Positions 32,945 to 41,477 of a DNA stretch of 64,000 nt are shown piece by piece. The position numbers and the translations under genes were made by a program. The notes below the pieces were generated by a model that made no database searches, was not told the origin of the DNA, and worked only from the letters and a program-made list of their open reading frames with translations. The stretch is from the NCBI GenBank assembly GCA_020444175.1, contig JAHLLM010000001.1, positions 1 to 64,000 of the forward strand, written 5' to 3'. The DNA is from Desulfobulbaceae bacterium. Its GTDB lineage: Bacteria > Desulfobacterota > Desulfobulbia > Desulfobulbales > SURF-16. Each line of letters begins with the position of its first letter. Position 1 is the stretch's first letter.

Positions 32945-33550
32945 ATGACTCAGAAAATATTACCACCCGACATCTCCAACCAGATTGCCACACTTTATCA
33001 TGACATGGAAAGCGCCTATGATGACCTGGCAAAATCACTCGACTTTACCTGCCAGGGATGCCCGGACAACTGCTGCGACAGCTACTTTCAACACCACACG
33101 TATACGGAGTGGGCCTATTTATGGGAAGGCATGGAGGAGCTGCCGGAAGACAAGAAAAACCGTTTTTTGCAACGAGCCGAGGAATATGTGAAAGAAAGCA
33201 AGAAAATGCTTGCTCGCGACGAAAGACCCAATATCATGTGTCCCATTAATGAACAAGGACTTTGCGGCCTTTATTCACACAGGTTAATGATCTGTAGACT
33301 GCACGGCATTCCATCGGCAATGACACGACCGGATGGAAAGAGAATGGAATTTCCCGGTTGTTTTCGATGCCAGGAAATCGTTGAAGGCAGAAAGGATATA
33401 ACCCACCTTGACCGGACAAAGATGTACCAGAGACTGGTGCTCCTGGAGATGGAGTGGCTTGGCCCCAAACGTCATGTTCTGCCGAGAGTAAAAATGACTC
33501 TTGCCGAAATGCTCGTTAAGGGACCGCCAAGCCTGGATTTTTGCAGATAA
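32945..33550 (+). CDS. YkgJ-family cysteine-cluster protein
   Basis: A 201-residue protein with the CxxCxxxCC-type cluster of the YkgJ/CxxCxxCC family (PF03692): TCQGCPDNCCDSYF near residue 37, further cysteines in MCPINEQGLCGLYSHRLMIC near residue 100, and GCFRC near 138. The conserved cysteines and His probably bind zinc or an Fe-S centre. It is cytoplasmic with no signal peptide. Family members are of unknown function, some linked to protein or flagellin modification. The gene is isolated, with family C repeats on both sides. Confidence 0.85.
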   Translation: MTQKILPPDISNQIATLYHDMESAYDDLAKSLDFTCQGCPDNCCDSYFQHHTYTEWAYLWEGMEELPEDKKNRFLQRAEEYVKESKKMLARDERPNIMCPINEQGLCGLYSHRLMICRLHGIPSAMTRPDGKRMEFPGCFRCQEIVEGRKDITHLDRTKMYQRLVLLEMEWLGPKRHVLPRVKMTLAEMLVKGPPSLDFCR

Positions 33551-33562
33551 CTTCACTGAAAT

Positions 33563-33667
33563 TTGATGATTTCGCAAAACATTTCGAAGCTGTCCTTCCG
33601 TTAACGCACTATCAACAAGGACATACGGGTCACAGCGACGGTTGACTGGTTTATTATGAACCATCAA
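33563..33667 (-). repeat. Family C element, degenerate copy
   Basis: It runs from TTGATGATTTCGCAAAA to CCATCAA, about 105 bp, with the core ACTATCAACAAGGACATAC still recognisable. It directly abuts the well-preserved copy at 33669 in tandem, showing two independent insertions or a duplication. Confidence 0.6.
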
Positions 33668-33668
33668 A

Positions 33669-33775
33669 TTTGACAATCTCGCAAAAAGTCCTGTAGCTGA
33701 CCATCCGCCAACGCAATATCAACAAGTTACACACGTTCCGGCGGCGGTTGAGAGGGTTTTTACGAAACCGTCAAA
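33669..33775 (-). repeat. Family C element, well-preserved copy
   Basis: A 107-bp copy with ends TTTGACAATCTCGCAAAAA and TTTTTACGAAACCGTCAAA. It differs from the copy at 47181 by a single base (A/G in the CCGCCAACGC block), pointing to recent spread. Confidence 0.9.
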
Positions 33776-33785
33776 TTTCGGAAAG

Positions 33786-34157
33786 CTAAAGAAGCGAAGT
33801 TAGAACGTCACACTCCTTGCAAACCTCCATCTTATTTTTACAGTTTTGTACTGTACTGCAGCAATCGCAGAGAGTCCCGCAAAGAAACCAGCAGAGATGA
33901 CCGGCTTGAAATTCCCAGGCCGGACATTCTTCTTTCCGCTCACATTTTTTTCGATCCCAGCACATTTCACGATTCTGATCATTACGCCGCTGGCTTGAAA
34001 GCAGGAAATACAACTGCCTTTCAATATGGCTGGGAATTGAACGCCATCCCTGCTCATAGCTGTGGATGGCCTTTAAGGACACACCCAGTAGCTGCGATAG
34101 TTGTTTCTGTGTTTTCCCCAGTTTTTTTCTTGCTACAGCAAATTCTTTTTTTTCCAT
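33786..34157 (-). CDS. XRE-type HTH protein with C-terminal Cys-rich (two-CW-like) domain
   Basis: A 123-residue protein. Residues 8-52 are a lambda-repressor-type helix-turn-helix (KTQKQLSQLLGVSLKAIHSY). Residues 65-115 carry about a dozen cysteines in MCWDRKKCERKEECPAWEF and GHLCWFLCGTLCDC, resembling the two-CW metal or Fe-S motif found in Desulfobacterota, ending KMEVCKECDV. It is likely a transcription regulator whose Cys-rich part senses redox state or metal (inference). The 323-bp region upstream should hold its own promoter; the next gene on that side is aroG-like and transcribed towards it. Confidence 0.75.
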   Translation of the reverse strand: MEKKEFAVARKKLGKTQKQLSQLLGVSLKAIHSYEQGWRSIPSHIERQLYFLLSSQRRNDQNREMCWDRKKCERKEECPAWEFQAGHLCWFLCGTLCDCCSTVQNCKNKMEVCKECDVLTSLL

Positions 34158-34480
34158 GATTCCTTTTTGATTGAACTTTTTTGGTTCCTATTCAGCGCCT
34201 GAGATCATTGAACTCATCAACCAGGGGACAAAACGGCCCTGCTTTTGAAAGAGAGACTCATTTGGAGCTGAAACCTTCTGACTCTGGTGCAATAAATTTT
34301 TTTGACACCAATATGCCCTATCTGACTCTCTAAAAGCGAGAGAAATGCTCATTTCATGCTGAATAGTTAATTTTTTTTATCCTTCGCCGGAACAATGTTG
34401 CACACTGTAACATCTTGCTTATGAAAAAAACAAGCATTACCGCTTTTCTTAATGATAACTCTTTTCAACTACAAAAAAAA
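34158..34480. other. Intergenic, no gene seen
   Basis: This AT-rich space holds the presumed promoter of the XRE-type gene and ends at the terminator at 34481. No repeat family copy or ORF with protein-like composition was found. Confidence 0.5.
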
Positions 34481-34513
34481 GAGCGGCCATGGCATTATCT
34501 GCCATGGCCGCTC
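34481..34513. terminator. Strong bidirectional intrinsic terminator
   Basis: A perfect 14-bp stem GAGCGGCCATGGCA / TGCCATGGCCGCTC with a 5-base loop has an A-run on the left and T/A-runs on the right. On the minus strand it ends in eight T after the DAHP synthase gene. Confidence 0.92.
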
Positions 34514-34536
34514 TAAAAAAAAACAGAATAAAAAAA

Positions 34537-35874
34537 TTAGCTGCGGATCATTTCCGCGATTTGAAAGGCAAGCTCCAGACTCTGCTCAGCATTAAGCCGA
34601 GGGTCGCAGTTTGTCAGATAATTGCGCTGGAGATGCTGATCAAGGATATTCCGGCCACCACCGGTACATTCAGTAACATTTTCTCCGGTCAACTCGAAAT
34701 GGACACCACCGGGAATTGATCCTTCAGCCCAGTGAATTTCGAAGAAACATTGAAGCTCCTGGAGAATATCATTGAAATTTCTCGTTTTATGGCCGGTTTC
34801 AGCGGTATAGGTGTTGCCATGCATGGGGTCGCAGCTCCAGACAACCTTATACCCCTCTTTCTTTACTTCGCGGATCAGGTTCGGCAGGTATTTTTCAACA
34901 TCCTTCGCACCAAAACGAGTGATCAGGGTCAACCTGCCCGCTTCATTTTCCGGATTCAATTTTTCAATAAGCTGTTTTACCACCTTAATATCATGCTTAG
35001 GTCCAACCTTCATGCCTATGGGGTTTAAAACACCACGCAAAAATTCGACATGAGCCCCTTCAAGCTGCCTTGTCCTATCGCCAATCCAAAGCATATGACC
35101 GCTGCAATCATACCATTTGCCGGTGATGGAGTCCTGTCGAGTCAAGGCTTCCTCATAACCAAGCAAAAGCGCCTCATGGGAGGTAAAAAAGGAAGCTTGA
35201 TTGAGCTGGGGAGTATCCGTGTCCAGACCGATCACCTCCATAAAATGCAATGCCTGATCAATATTCCGAGCCAATCGCTCATAGGACCGGCCCATTGGCG
35301 AGGCCTTGACAAACTCCTTATTCCAGGCCTGAACACGATTTAAAGCCGCGTATCCTCCCCTGGTAAAAGCACGGGTAATATTCATAGTGGCGGCAGCAAG
35401 ATAATAGCCTTTAAGCATCCTTTGCGGATCAGGTATACGCGCCTCCGGGGTTGGTTCGAGGCTGTTTACCATGTCGCCCCGATAGCTGGAAATCTCCTTG
35501 CCATCCACAACCTCGGTGTCAGAAGAACGGGGCTTGGCATACTGGCCGGCCATGCGGCCCACTTTGACAACAGGCTTTCCACCCGCATAGCTCAAGACAA
35601 CAGCCATCTGCAAAATAACCTTAAGGGTTTCCCGAATTCCGGGAGCGGTGCAGTTGTCAAAATCCTCGGCACAGTCACCACCCTGAAGAAGAAAAGCCTT
35701 GCCTTCAACAGCCTTGGCCAGCTGTTTTTTCAACTCGCGGATTTCCCCGGCAAAAACAAGAGGGGGAAGCTTGGAAATAGTATCCACTGACTCCTGATAA
35801 GCTTTCTGATCAGGCCATTTTGGTTGCTGCAGTGCTGTAAAATTCTGCCAGCTTGATTTTGTCCACTCAGACAT
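34537..35874 (-). CDS. Class II 3-deoxy-7-phosphoheptulonate (DAHP) synthase
   Basis: A 445-residue first enzyme of the shikimate pathway (phosphoenolpyruvate + erythrose-4-P). It belongs to class II (plant/mycobacterial type, PF01474), not the AroFGH type. Signatures: LLQGGDCAEDFDNCTAPGI near residue 62, KVGRMAGQYAKPRSSDTEV near 105, and VVWSCDPMHGNTYTAETG near 345. The metal-binding Cys (GGDCAEDF), His and Glu are present. The following sequence forms a strong terminator, so the gene is probably monocistronic. The N-terminal tryptophan start MSEWTKSSWQNF is typical of the family. Confidence 0.94.
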   Translation of the reverse strand: MSEWTKSSWQNFTALQQPKWPDQKAYQESVDTISKLPPLVFAGEIRELKKQLAKAVEGKAFLLQGGDCAEDFDNCTAPGIRETLKVILQMAVVLSYAGGKPVVKVGRMAGQYAKPRSSDTEVVDGKEISSYRGDMVNSLEPTPEARIPDPQRMLKGYYLAAATMNITRAFTRGGYAALNRVQAWNKEFVKASPMGRSYERLARNIDQALHFMEVIGLDTDTPQLNQASFFTSHEALLLGYEEALTRQDSITGKWYDCSGHMLWIGDRTRQLEGAHVEFLRGVLNPIGMKVGPKHDIKVVKQLIEKLNPENEAGRLTLITRFGAKDVEKYLPNLIREVKKEGYKVVWSCDPMHGNTYTAETGHKTRNFNDILQELQCFFEIHWAEGSIPGGVHFELTGENVTECTGGGRNILDQHLQRNYLTNCDPRLNAEQSLELAFQIAEMIRS

Positions 35875-35934
35875 CAGTTTTCTCCATAATTAGAAATCCA
35901 TACTCTTATCCGGGTCAATCACCCGTATTCGAAT

Positions 35935-36519
35935 CTATCCTCTTCCCTCAGGAGCCTTTGGCAATGCACAGGGACTTCCAACGCAGCAGAGCTCGACATC
36001 AAAGGCATTCAAAATCCGCAGCTCCCTTTCCCTTTTCTTGTCATCAGCAAATAAAGCAAATTGAGCGTGCTCAAACATCTTGAGGGCGTCTTCTCTGGAA
36101 GGGATAGCCTCAAGCCCTGTGCCAATCACCTCGCCACTCAACGTATCCATTATTTCCGCATCTTCGCCATTGGTAACAATAGCAAAAGGAATCCGGTACT
36201 CTTCATCAAATACCCGGGCCGCTGCAATGGCCGAACGCTCCCTTGTTACCAGGGAACCCGGACCATAACGTAAAACCATGAATCGTTTTCCGTTACAATG
36301 AATGATTATATCAATTTTTGAGGTAACAAACTGTTGAGCAAAAAGCGTCTCAATGGTACGCCTCATTTCCAGCTCGTCTTTGGCAAAGCCTTTTCCCTCC
36401 ACCAGAAGCCGAGCCAGCCCCTGGCGAATCCGCTCATCATCCGTATCCGTTATTGTTTCACCTGTAACATAGTCCTTACATGTTCCATAAACAATGTGAT
36501 GCTGAGGGATATCGCTCAT
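35935..36519 (-). CDS. Stand-alone HsdR N-terminal (type I restriction R-like nuclease) domain protein
   Basis: A 194-residue protein matching the HSDR_N_2 domain (PF13588). It has an N-terminal helical part, DDERIRQGLARLLVEGKGFAKDE, and then a PD-(D/E)xK-like core with KIDIIIHCNGKRFMVLRYGP. In that core the Asp and the loop are visible, but the expected ExK has become VLRYG, so nuclease activity is doubtful. Later blocks include AIVTNGEDAEIMDTLSG. No HsdM, HsdS or helicase part is nearby. Such solitary proteins are common in Desulfobacterota and their role is unknown. Confidence 0.75.
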   Translation of the reverse strand: MSDIPQHHIVYGTCKDYVTGETITDTDDERIRQGLARLLVEGKGFAKDELEMRRTIETLFAQQFVTSKIDIIIHCNGKRFMVLRYGPGSLVTRERSAIAAARVFDEEYRIPFAIVTNGEDAEIMDTLSGEVIGTGLEAIPSREDALKMFEHAQFALFADDKKRERELRILNAFDVELCCVGSPCALPKAPEGRG

Positions 36520-36537
36520 AGTCTTCTCTCATTCTAA

Positions 36538-36677
36538 CAGGCTGTTGAAAAATGTAGCGAGCGTAGCAGAGACAAGGAAAAATGAGGCGAAAAAGCACAG
36601 TTTACATGGAGTAAATGAGCATTTTGAGCCGAATTTTGACGCAGTATCAGCAAGCGCAGTAGTTTTTCAACAGCCTG
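36538..36677 (+). repeat. Family B inverted-repeat element, copy 2
   Basis: A 140-bp element with the same perfect 15-bp terminal repeats as the copy at 23101, four substitutions in total, and CTAA directly outside both ends. It lies between the HsdR-N gene start and the acsE 3' region. Confidence 0.88.
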
Positions 36678-36747
36678 CTAACCAAACAAGGAGCCGTGAG
36701 GCCCCTTGTCTATACATCTCATACTTTTTCTCACTGTTGCTTGAGCA

Positions 36748-37644
36748 TTACAGTTCAAGCCATGATTCGGAGAAAACTGTCTGTCCGGAAAGAACTTTAT
36801 AGGTTTTATAGTGTTCAAGTGCGGTTCCTGTCAGTCCGGCAGGATCAGGATCATTGCCGTCCATCATGCCGTGGACCATATCAACGAGGTCTTGTCGTTC
36901 TCCTTTACAGATAGCCATCAGCTCGGCATCGTAGGAATTGACAATGGCTGTCGTTATGCCGTGTTTCATCAGCATAATCAGGTAGGTGCGGTCAAGGTAC
37001 TTCCGAAGGTGCTCAGCCACGCCATTGGAAACATTGGAAAGACCGACAGTGGATCCTGCGCCCGGGGCGATATCAGCCAGCATGCTCATAAACTCAAGGC
37101 CGGAAGCAATCTGGTCGGCGCCCAGGGTAATGGGGGTGCCGATAGGGTCAAAAAGCATTTTCTCATTGGGAATTCCTGCTTCCATGAGAGCCATCATCAG
37201 ATCAACGGCCATAGCTGCCCTTTCATTTGAATCACGGGGCATGCCATCCGGTCCCCAGAGAAGAGCAATCACGTTACAGCCAGCTTCAGCAGCCACAGGA
37301 ATCAACTTTTCCATTCTCTCGGGCTGAGCTGAAATAGAATTCATGAGAGCATCGGCTTTATTCTTTACAGCTTTAAACCCGGCTGCCATGGCATCAGTAT
37401 TTGTGGTATCAAGACAAAGCGGTGTATCGGTCACAGCCTCAACAGTCTCAACAACCCAGGGCATCAATTCAGTACCGTCTTTACGGGCAGGCCCAATATT
37501 CAGATCCAGATAAGCAGCACCGGCTGCACTTTCTTCCTTGGCCATTTCCTGAACAGGACCGGGATTTCTTTCCTTCATGGCCCCGCCGCTTCTTTTTCCC
37601 ATAATATTAATGCTTTCAGCGATTGCTAATACCTTCTGAGACAT
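36748..37644 (-). CDS. acsE: Methyltetrahydrofolate:corrinoid protein methyltransferase (AcsE-like)
   Basis: A 298-residue TIM-barrel pterin-binding methyltransferase. The ATG at 37644 has an AAGGAG site and gives MSQKVLAIAESINIMGKRSG, the usual N-terminus. Blocks: AAYLDLNIGPARKDG near residue 45, DTPLCLDTTNTDAMAAG near 73, NSISAQPERMEKLIPVAAE near 103, and STVGLSNVSNGVAEHLR near 208 with the conserved Asn for pterin N5. It transfers the methyl of CH3-H4folate to the corrinoid Fe-S protein in the Wood-Ljungdahl pathway. The corrinoid protein itself is not in the window, but a RACo-type activator is 5 kb away on the same strand. Confidence 0.88.
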   Translation of the reverse strand: MSQKVLAIAESINIMGKRSGGAMKERNPGPVQEMAKEESAAGAAYLDLNIGPARKDGTELMPWVVETVEAVTDTPLCLDTTNTDAMAAGFKAVKNKADALMNSISAQPERMEKLIPVAAEAGCNVIALLWGPDGMPRDSNERAAMAVDLMMALMEAGIPNEKMLFDPIGTPITLGADQIASGLEFMSMLADIAPGAGSTVGLSNVSNGVAEHLRKYLDRTYLIMLMKHGITTAIVNSYDAELMAICKGERQDLVDMVHGMMDGNDPDPAGLTGTALEHYKTYKVLSGQTVFSESWLEL

Positions 37645-37662
37645 GGAATCTCTCCTTATCAA

Positions 37663-38142
37663 AATATATTTTTATTAAAAGGGGTTATTTTCGCACAGAT
37701 GCCCTGGCTATTCAACTATGAACGTTACAAAATAGCGTGATTATCAGACCTTGTCAACACGCAAAACTACCTATGAAACAACCATACATCATGCGCATTC
37801 AATGCTTCTGCAAATCAGACAGAAGAATTGCATTTTGCAAGAGCTCTTTCACACCTGTGCCCAAACAAGATGACATTGCCTGAAGAGCTTTGTTTTGCAT
37901 GGCAATCTATTATAAAAATTCGAATGCTGAATTTCGAAATGAGAAACAATATCAAAAAAGACAAAATTATTTAAACGAACTCCTCTCTTTGCCCAAATCG
38001 AGATAAGAGAAAATCACATTTTTTTAAATAATCATGATTTTCGGAATGGAGAAAAAATTGTTTTGCAGGCTTGATATTATGACATAATTTTCACTTTGGA
38101 GCGTGCCACAACACTGTTTAATGGTTGGCCATTTTTTTTGTG
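37663..38142. other. AT-rich intergenic region
   Basis: About 480 bp without an ORF of protein-like composition or a recognised repeat. It separates acsE from the methyltransferase pair and is more AT-rich than neighbouring DNA, a possible island boundary. Confidence 0.4.
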
Positions 38143-39096
38143 TTAGCTACGTCGGCAGATATAAACGACCCCGGCAGGATTGCCTTGTGCATCTACTTTA
38201 TTGACTGAGTACCCGGTCTTAGCTAACACATCCAACAAGTAGCTTTCACGGAAAACTAACTCCATCCAGCCATTGGTTCTAATCTGCCACAGAGCTTCTC
38301 CTGTCGGATTTATACCCCAGGAGTAGGGCAAATTATTTTTGATAGGCTCCCCAGCAAGGAGCAGTACGGAATCACTTTTCATTACAAGGGGAAGCTCGCG
38401 CAAGAGTCGAACGTGGTCGTGACAATGGTGAAAAGACTCGAAAAACAGAATCCCATCAAACCTGGAAGCCATTTCGGGTACAGAAAAAAAATCCCCACAG
38501 ACGTATTCAATCTCGACGCCCAGCCGCTCGGCCCGTCGTTTAATCAGGGTTCCGTACTTGTCGTTAATGTCGACGACCGTCACACGATAACCCATTTGCG
38601 CCAGCAACAGACTTGTATTTCCCCAGCCAGCTCCAAGCTCGATGATAGATGCCCCGGCAGGAAGCGCCATTGACGAAATGATTGAGCTATATGCCTGCAG
38701 TTGGCGTGCAACAGTTTGAGGGTCCTGCGTGCAGAAGGGATATGGGTTTGTTACGTGGTGGTCGAGATCAAAATCCCATTTTTCATTTGCGACGGAATAG
38801 GGTCGATTCGCAAGCTGGACATACATGTTGTGCCAATAGTCGGTAAATTCCTGACTCATTGGATCAACCTTAGGCGGAGAGAACTCGTACCAGAAACCGG
38901 CTAGAGCTTGAACAAACTGCGCCTCCGAGACCTGTCGCATTTCCTGCGCCCTAATAAGTGCCCGATCAAGTTCCTGAACGTCGCGCATACCACCAGTTGG
39001 CCAAGGTTGTAAAGAGCTGGATTTTGGCGCCAGGATGGACATAAGTGCAGCTTTTTTACTGACCAGCCTGCGGACAAGAGACATCATAATATTCAC
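38143..39096 (-). CDS. Class I SAM-dependent methyltransferase (second of pair)
   Basis: A 317-residue protein with a Rossmann-type methyltransferase core at about residues 140-260: IIELGAGWGNTSLLLAQMG (motif I), VTVVDINDKYGTL (acidic end of beta 2) and GDFFSVPEMASRFDGILFFE (motifs II/III). The N-terminal 130 residues are unassigned. The start could be GTG 39096, overlapping the previous stop (GTGA), or ATG 39087. The substrate is unknown; sugar or lipid-linked glycan methylation is plausible because a glycosyltransferase lies 2.4 kb away. It is likely cotranslated with the upstream methyltransferase. Confidence 0.82.
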   Translation of the reverse strand: MNIMMSLVRRLVSKKAALMSILAPKSSSLQPWPTGGMRDVQELDRALIRAQEMRQVSEAQFVQALAGFWYEFSPPKVDPMSQEFTDYWHNMYVQLANRPYSVANEKWDFDLDHHVTNPYPFCTQDPQTVARQLQAYSSIISSMALPAGASIIELGAGWGNTSLLLAQMGYRVTVVDINDKYGTLIKRRAERLGVEIEYVCGDFFSVPEMASRFDGILFFESFHHCHDHVRLLRELPLVMKSDSVLLLAGEPIKNNLPYSWGINPTGEALWQIRTNGWMELVFRESYLLDVLAKTGYSVNKVDAQGNPAGVVYICRRS

Positions 39097-40086
39097 TCTA
39101 ATTCATTGGCTGGATAACTTCGGTATAGCCAAGCAGGCCGCTTTAGTGCGTCAGTCTGGGCTGTTTTAGTCGCCTTCAAAAAAATGTATTGCCCCAGGTC
39201 ATCCGCTCGAAACCGCACCAACGCTTCAAGCCGATTCAGGTCAACGTAACCTTGCGCATGATTTTCGTGAACATCGGCCGTGAAATGCTTATTAATAGCA
39301 AAGCCCTCATGCTGTAAGAGCTGGACGAGATCATGTCGGTTGTATTCTCGGTTATGCCGTCCATATGGACCGTAACCGGAATAAGGGTCGTAGATGTTCT
39401 CTCCCGAAATCAGCCGAGCCACATTTTCAAGACGAGCTACATTGGGTGTTGTAAGAATCATCACCCCACCAGGTCGCAGCACGCGTTTGATCTCTCGTAA
39501 CACTTTGCATGGATCTTTAAGCAGGTGTTCGATAATCTCGGCAAAGATGACCAGATCGAATTCCGCGTTGCTGTATGGGAAACGATCATCCTCGATGTTA
39601 AAATGGCGGTAATCGAATTGAACGGTGGATCGTTTGCCCGTCTCAAAATCTTGATAAAAACAAGTTTGTTTTCCTTCGTCTGGATGAGATGGGTCGAAAT
39701 AATTGCCTAAGGCGAGTTCTAGTGGCGTAAACTGCTGAAGTAGCATTGTTGTGAAGTAGGGGTTAGCCCCGAGCTCCAAACATTTTCCACTCATTCCATC
39801 TGTCAAGCCTAAAGTATACACAAAGCGCCGGAAATCGTGTACAGCATAGTTGCGCATTTCCTGTTCAGGGCCGTCCTCGACACGTACTGAGGTGACGAAA
39901 TCAAACAATTGCGCTTCTGACAGACCAGAAGGCAACGGAAGGGGGGGGGCTCAGTTCAGAAATACCCGTTGTTTGATGGATCGAGGCCAATCGTAGTCGC
40001 CTAGTCACTTTCCGCACCAAAGACAGGTTTGGGTGGGAGGAAATTGCTTTTCGGAGGGAGGAAAAGGATATGGGATTCATATGCAT
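39093..40086 (-). CDS. Class I SAM-dependent methyltransferase interrupted at a C9 tract (first of pair)
   Basis: The methyltransferase domain is intact from 39935 downstream: CLELGANPYFTTMLLQQF (motif I), FPYSNAEFDLVIFAEIIEHL (motif II) and LRPGGVMILTTPNVARLE (motif III). Within it, though, the only starts are weak (TTG at 39935). An upstream frame from ATG 40086 (NPISFSSLRKAISSHPNL) runs into a G9 tract (39941-39949; C9 on the coding strand) and ends at 39901. With one base fewer in the tract the two frames fuse into a single 330-residue protein. This is either slipped-strand phase variation or a sequencing or assembly error. Confidence 0.72.
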
Positions 40087-40601
40087 TTTTTCCAGAAATC
40101 AACTTGTAAAAAATCGGAAATATTCATTGCCGGTAATTGACAATACGTGTCATCTGCATCAATAACCTAAAGCCAGTTATTGATATTTAAACAAATAAAA
40201 CATGGGAAGGATGTATTTGCATAACAACTCGATACCATTTGCAAGCATATTTGTCAATTTGAAGAAAATTGTTTTGACTGAAAGCTAGAAAGAATGAGAG
40301 CCTTGCGATGAGAGCGCTTTTCAAAACAGTTAAATCCCACATTCCCCATTAATGATGATTGGGAAACAAACATATCTACACAGACCGTTAAATCCATTTT
40401 TATTGGATTTCGATATTCGAGCATGAGCATTCTAACAATTACCCCTCAAATCCTGCACAAGATCAACACAGAGCACCACCTTTGACCTTCCCTTAAAAAT
40501 TGTGTCAGTGAACTGGAAATTAAAAAATAAATCCGATAAGATAACTGCATCTGTACATATTTCTCTACCAGTTCACCTAAAAATTATCCGGGAAAACCAA
40601 A
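40087..40601. other. AT-rich intergenic region between divergent genes
   Basis: About 515 bp without coding signal or a known repeat. It should contain the promoters of the methyltransferase pair (minus) and the ZIP gene (plus). Confidence 0.4.
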
Positions 40602-41417
40602 ATGATCGACTTTTTTCTCCAATTCAGTCCGGTTATGCAGGCGTTCATTGCCACACTCTTCACTTGGGGCGTTACTGCTGCAGGTGCTTCACTCGTTTTT
40701 TTCACACGCACTATCAATCAGAGGCTCCTTGATTCAATGCTTGGCTTTGCCGCAGGCGTCATGATTGCGGCAAGTTTCTGGTCGCTTCTTGCCCCCGGAA
40801 TTGAGATGGCCGAACAGCTGGGAGACATTCCATGGCTAACAGCGGTCATCGGCTTTATGGGTGGAGGAATTTTCATGAGACTGACGGACAAATTTCTGCC
40901 GCACCTGCATCCCGGCCTCAGTTACGACAAAAAGGAAGGCATAAAAACATCATGGCAACGAAGCACCCTGTTGGTCCTTGCCATAACTCTCCACAACATA
41001 CCTGAAGGACTTGCTGTCGGTGTCGCTTTCGGGGCCGTGGCAGCCAATCTTCCGTCTGCCACCATCGGAGGGGCAATTGCCCTGGCAATCGGCATCGGAA
41101 TCCAGAATTTTCCGGAAGGGACTGCCGTATCAATGCCGCTCAGAAGAGAAGGCATGGGGCAGTGGAAAAGTTTCCTCATGGGTCAGGCTTCCGGCTTGGT
41201 GGAACCCATTGCCGGAGTGCTCGGAGCTCTCTTTGTCCTGAAAATGCAGCATGTCCTGCCGTACGCCCTCTGCTTTGCCGCCGGGGCCATGATTTTTGTC
41301 GTGGTGGAGGAACTTATTCCGGAGTCTCAAAGAACGTATGCCAACATCGACATAGTTACAATGGCGACAATGAGCGGATTTTCTGTCATGATGATTCTTG
41401 ATGTGGCCTTGGGATGA
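40602..41417 (+). CDS. ZIP-family metal transporter
   Basis: A 271-residue inner-membrane protein with eight predicted helices. The ZIP metal-binding motifs are [15 protein letters not shown] in helix 4 (about residue 130) and [15 protein letters not shown] in helix 5 (about 167). A cytoplasmic loop holds [13 protein letters not shown], and the tail has [10 protein letters not shown]. The second motif has Asn in place of the usual His (H/QNFPEG), as in GufA-like members. It probably imports Zn2+ or another divalent metal. It is isolated between methyltransferases and the glycosyltransferase, and is the only plus-strand gene between 36.7 and 44.3 kb. Confidence 0.9.
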   Translation: MIDFFLQFSPVMQAFIATLFTWGVTAAGASLVFFTRTINQRLLDSMLGFAAGVMIAASFWSLLAPGIEMAEQLGDIPWLTAVIGFMGGGIFMRLTDKFLPHLHPGLSYDKKEGIKTSWQRSTLLVLAITLHNIPEGLAVGVAFGAVAANLPSATIGGAIALAIGIGIQNFPEGTAVSMPLRREGMGQWKSFLMGQASGLVEPIAGVLGALFVLKMQHVLPYALCFAAGAMIFVVVEELIPESQRTYANIDIVTMATMSGFSVMMILDVALG

Positions 41418-41477
41418 AGGGTTATCTCAATAGCGACTCGCAAGGCCAGGAGCCGACGCATTGCAATCCCCTGCAGC

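Noticed and set aside
32769-33775. CRISPR-like reading of repeated blocks around the YkgJ gene
   Set aside because: The repeats are about 105 bp, in mixed orientation, with no short regular spacers and no cas genes.
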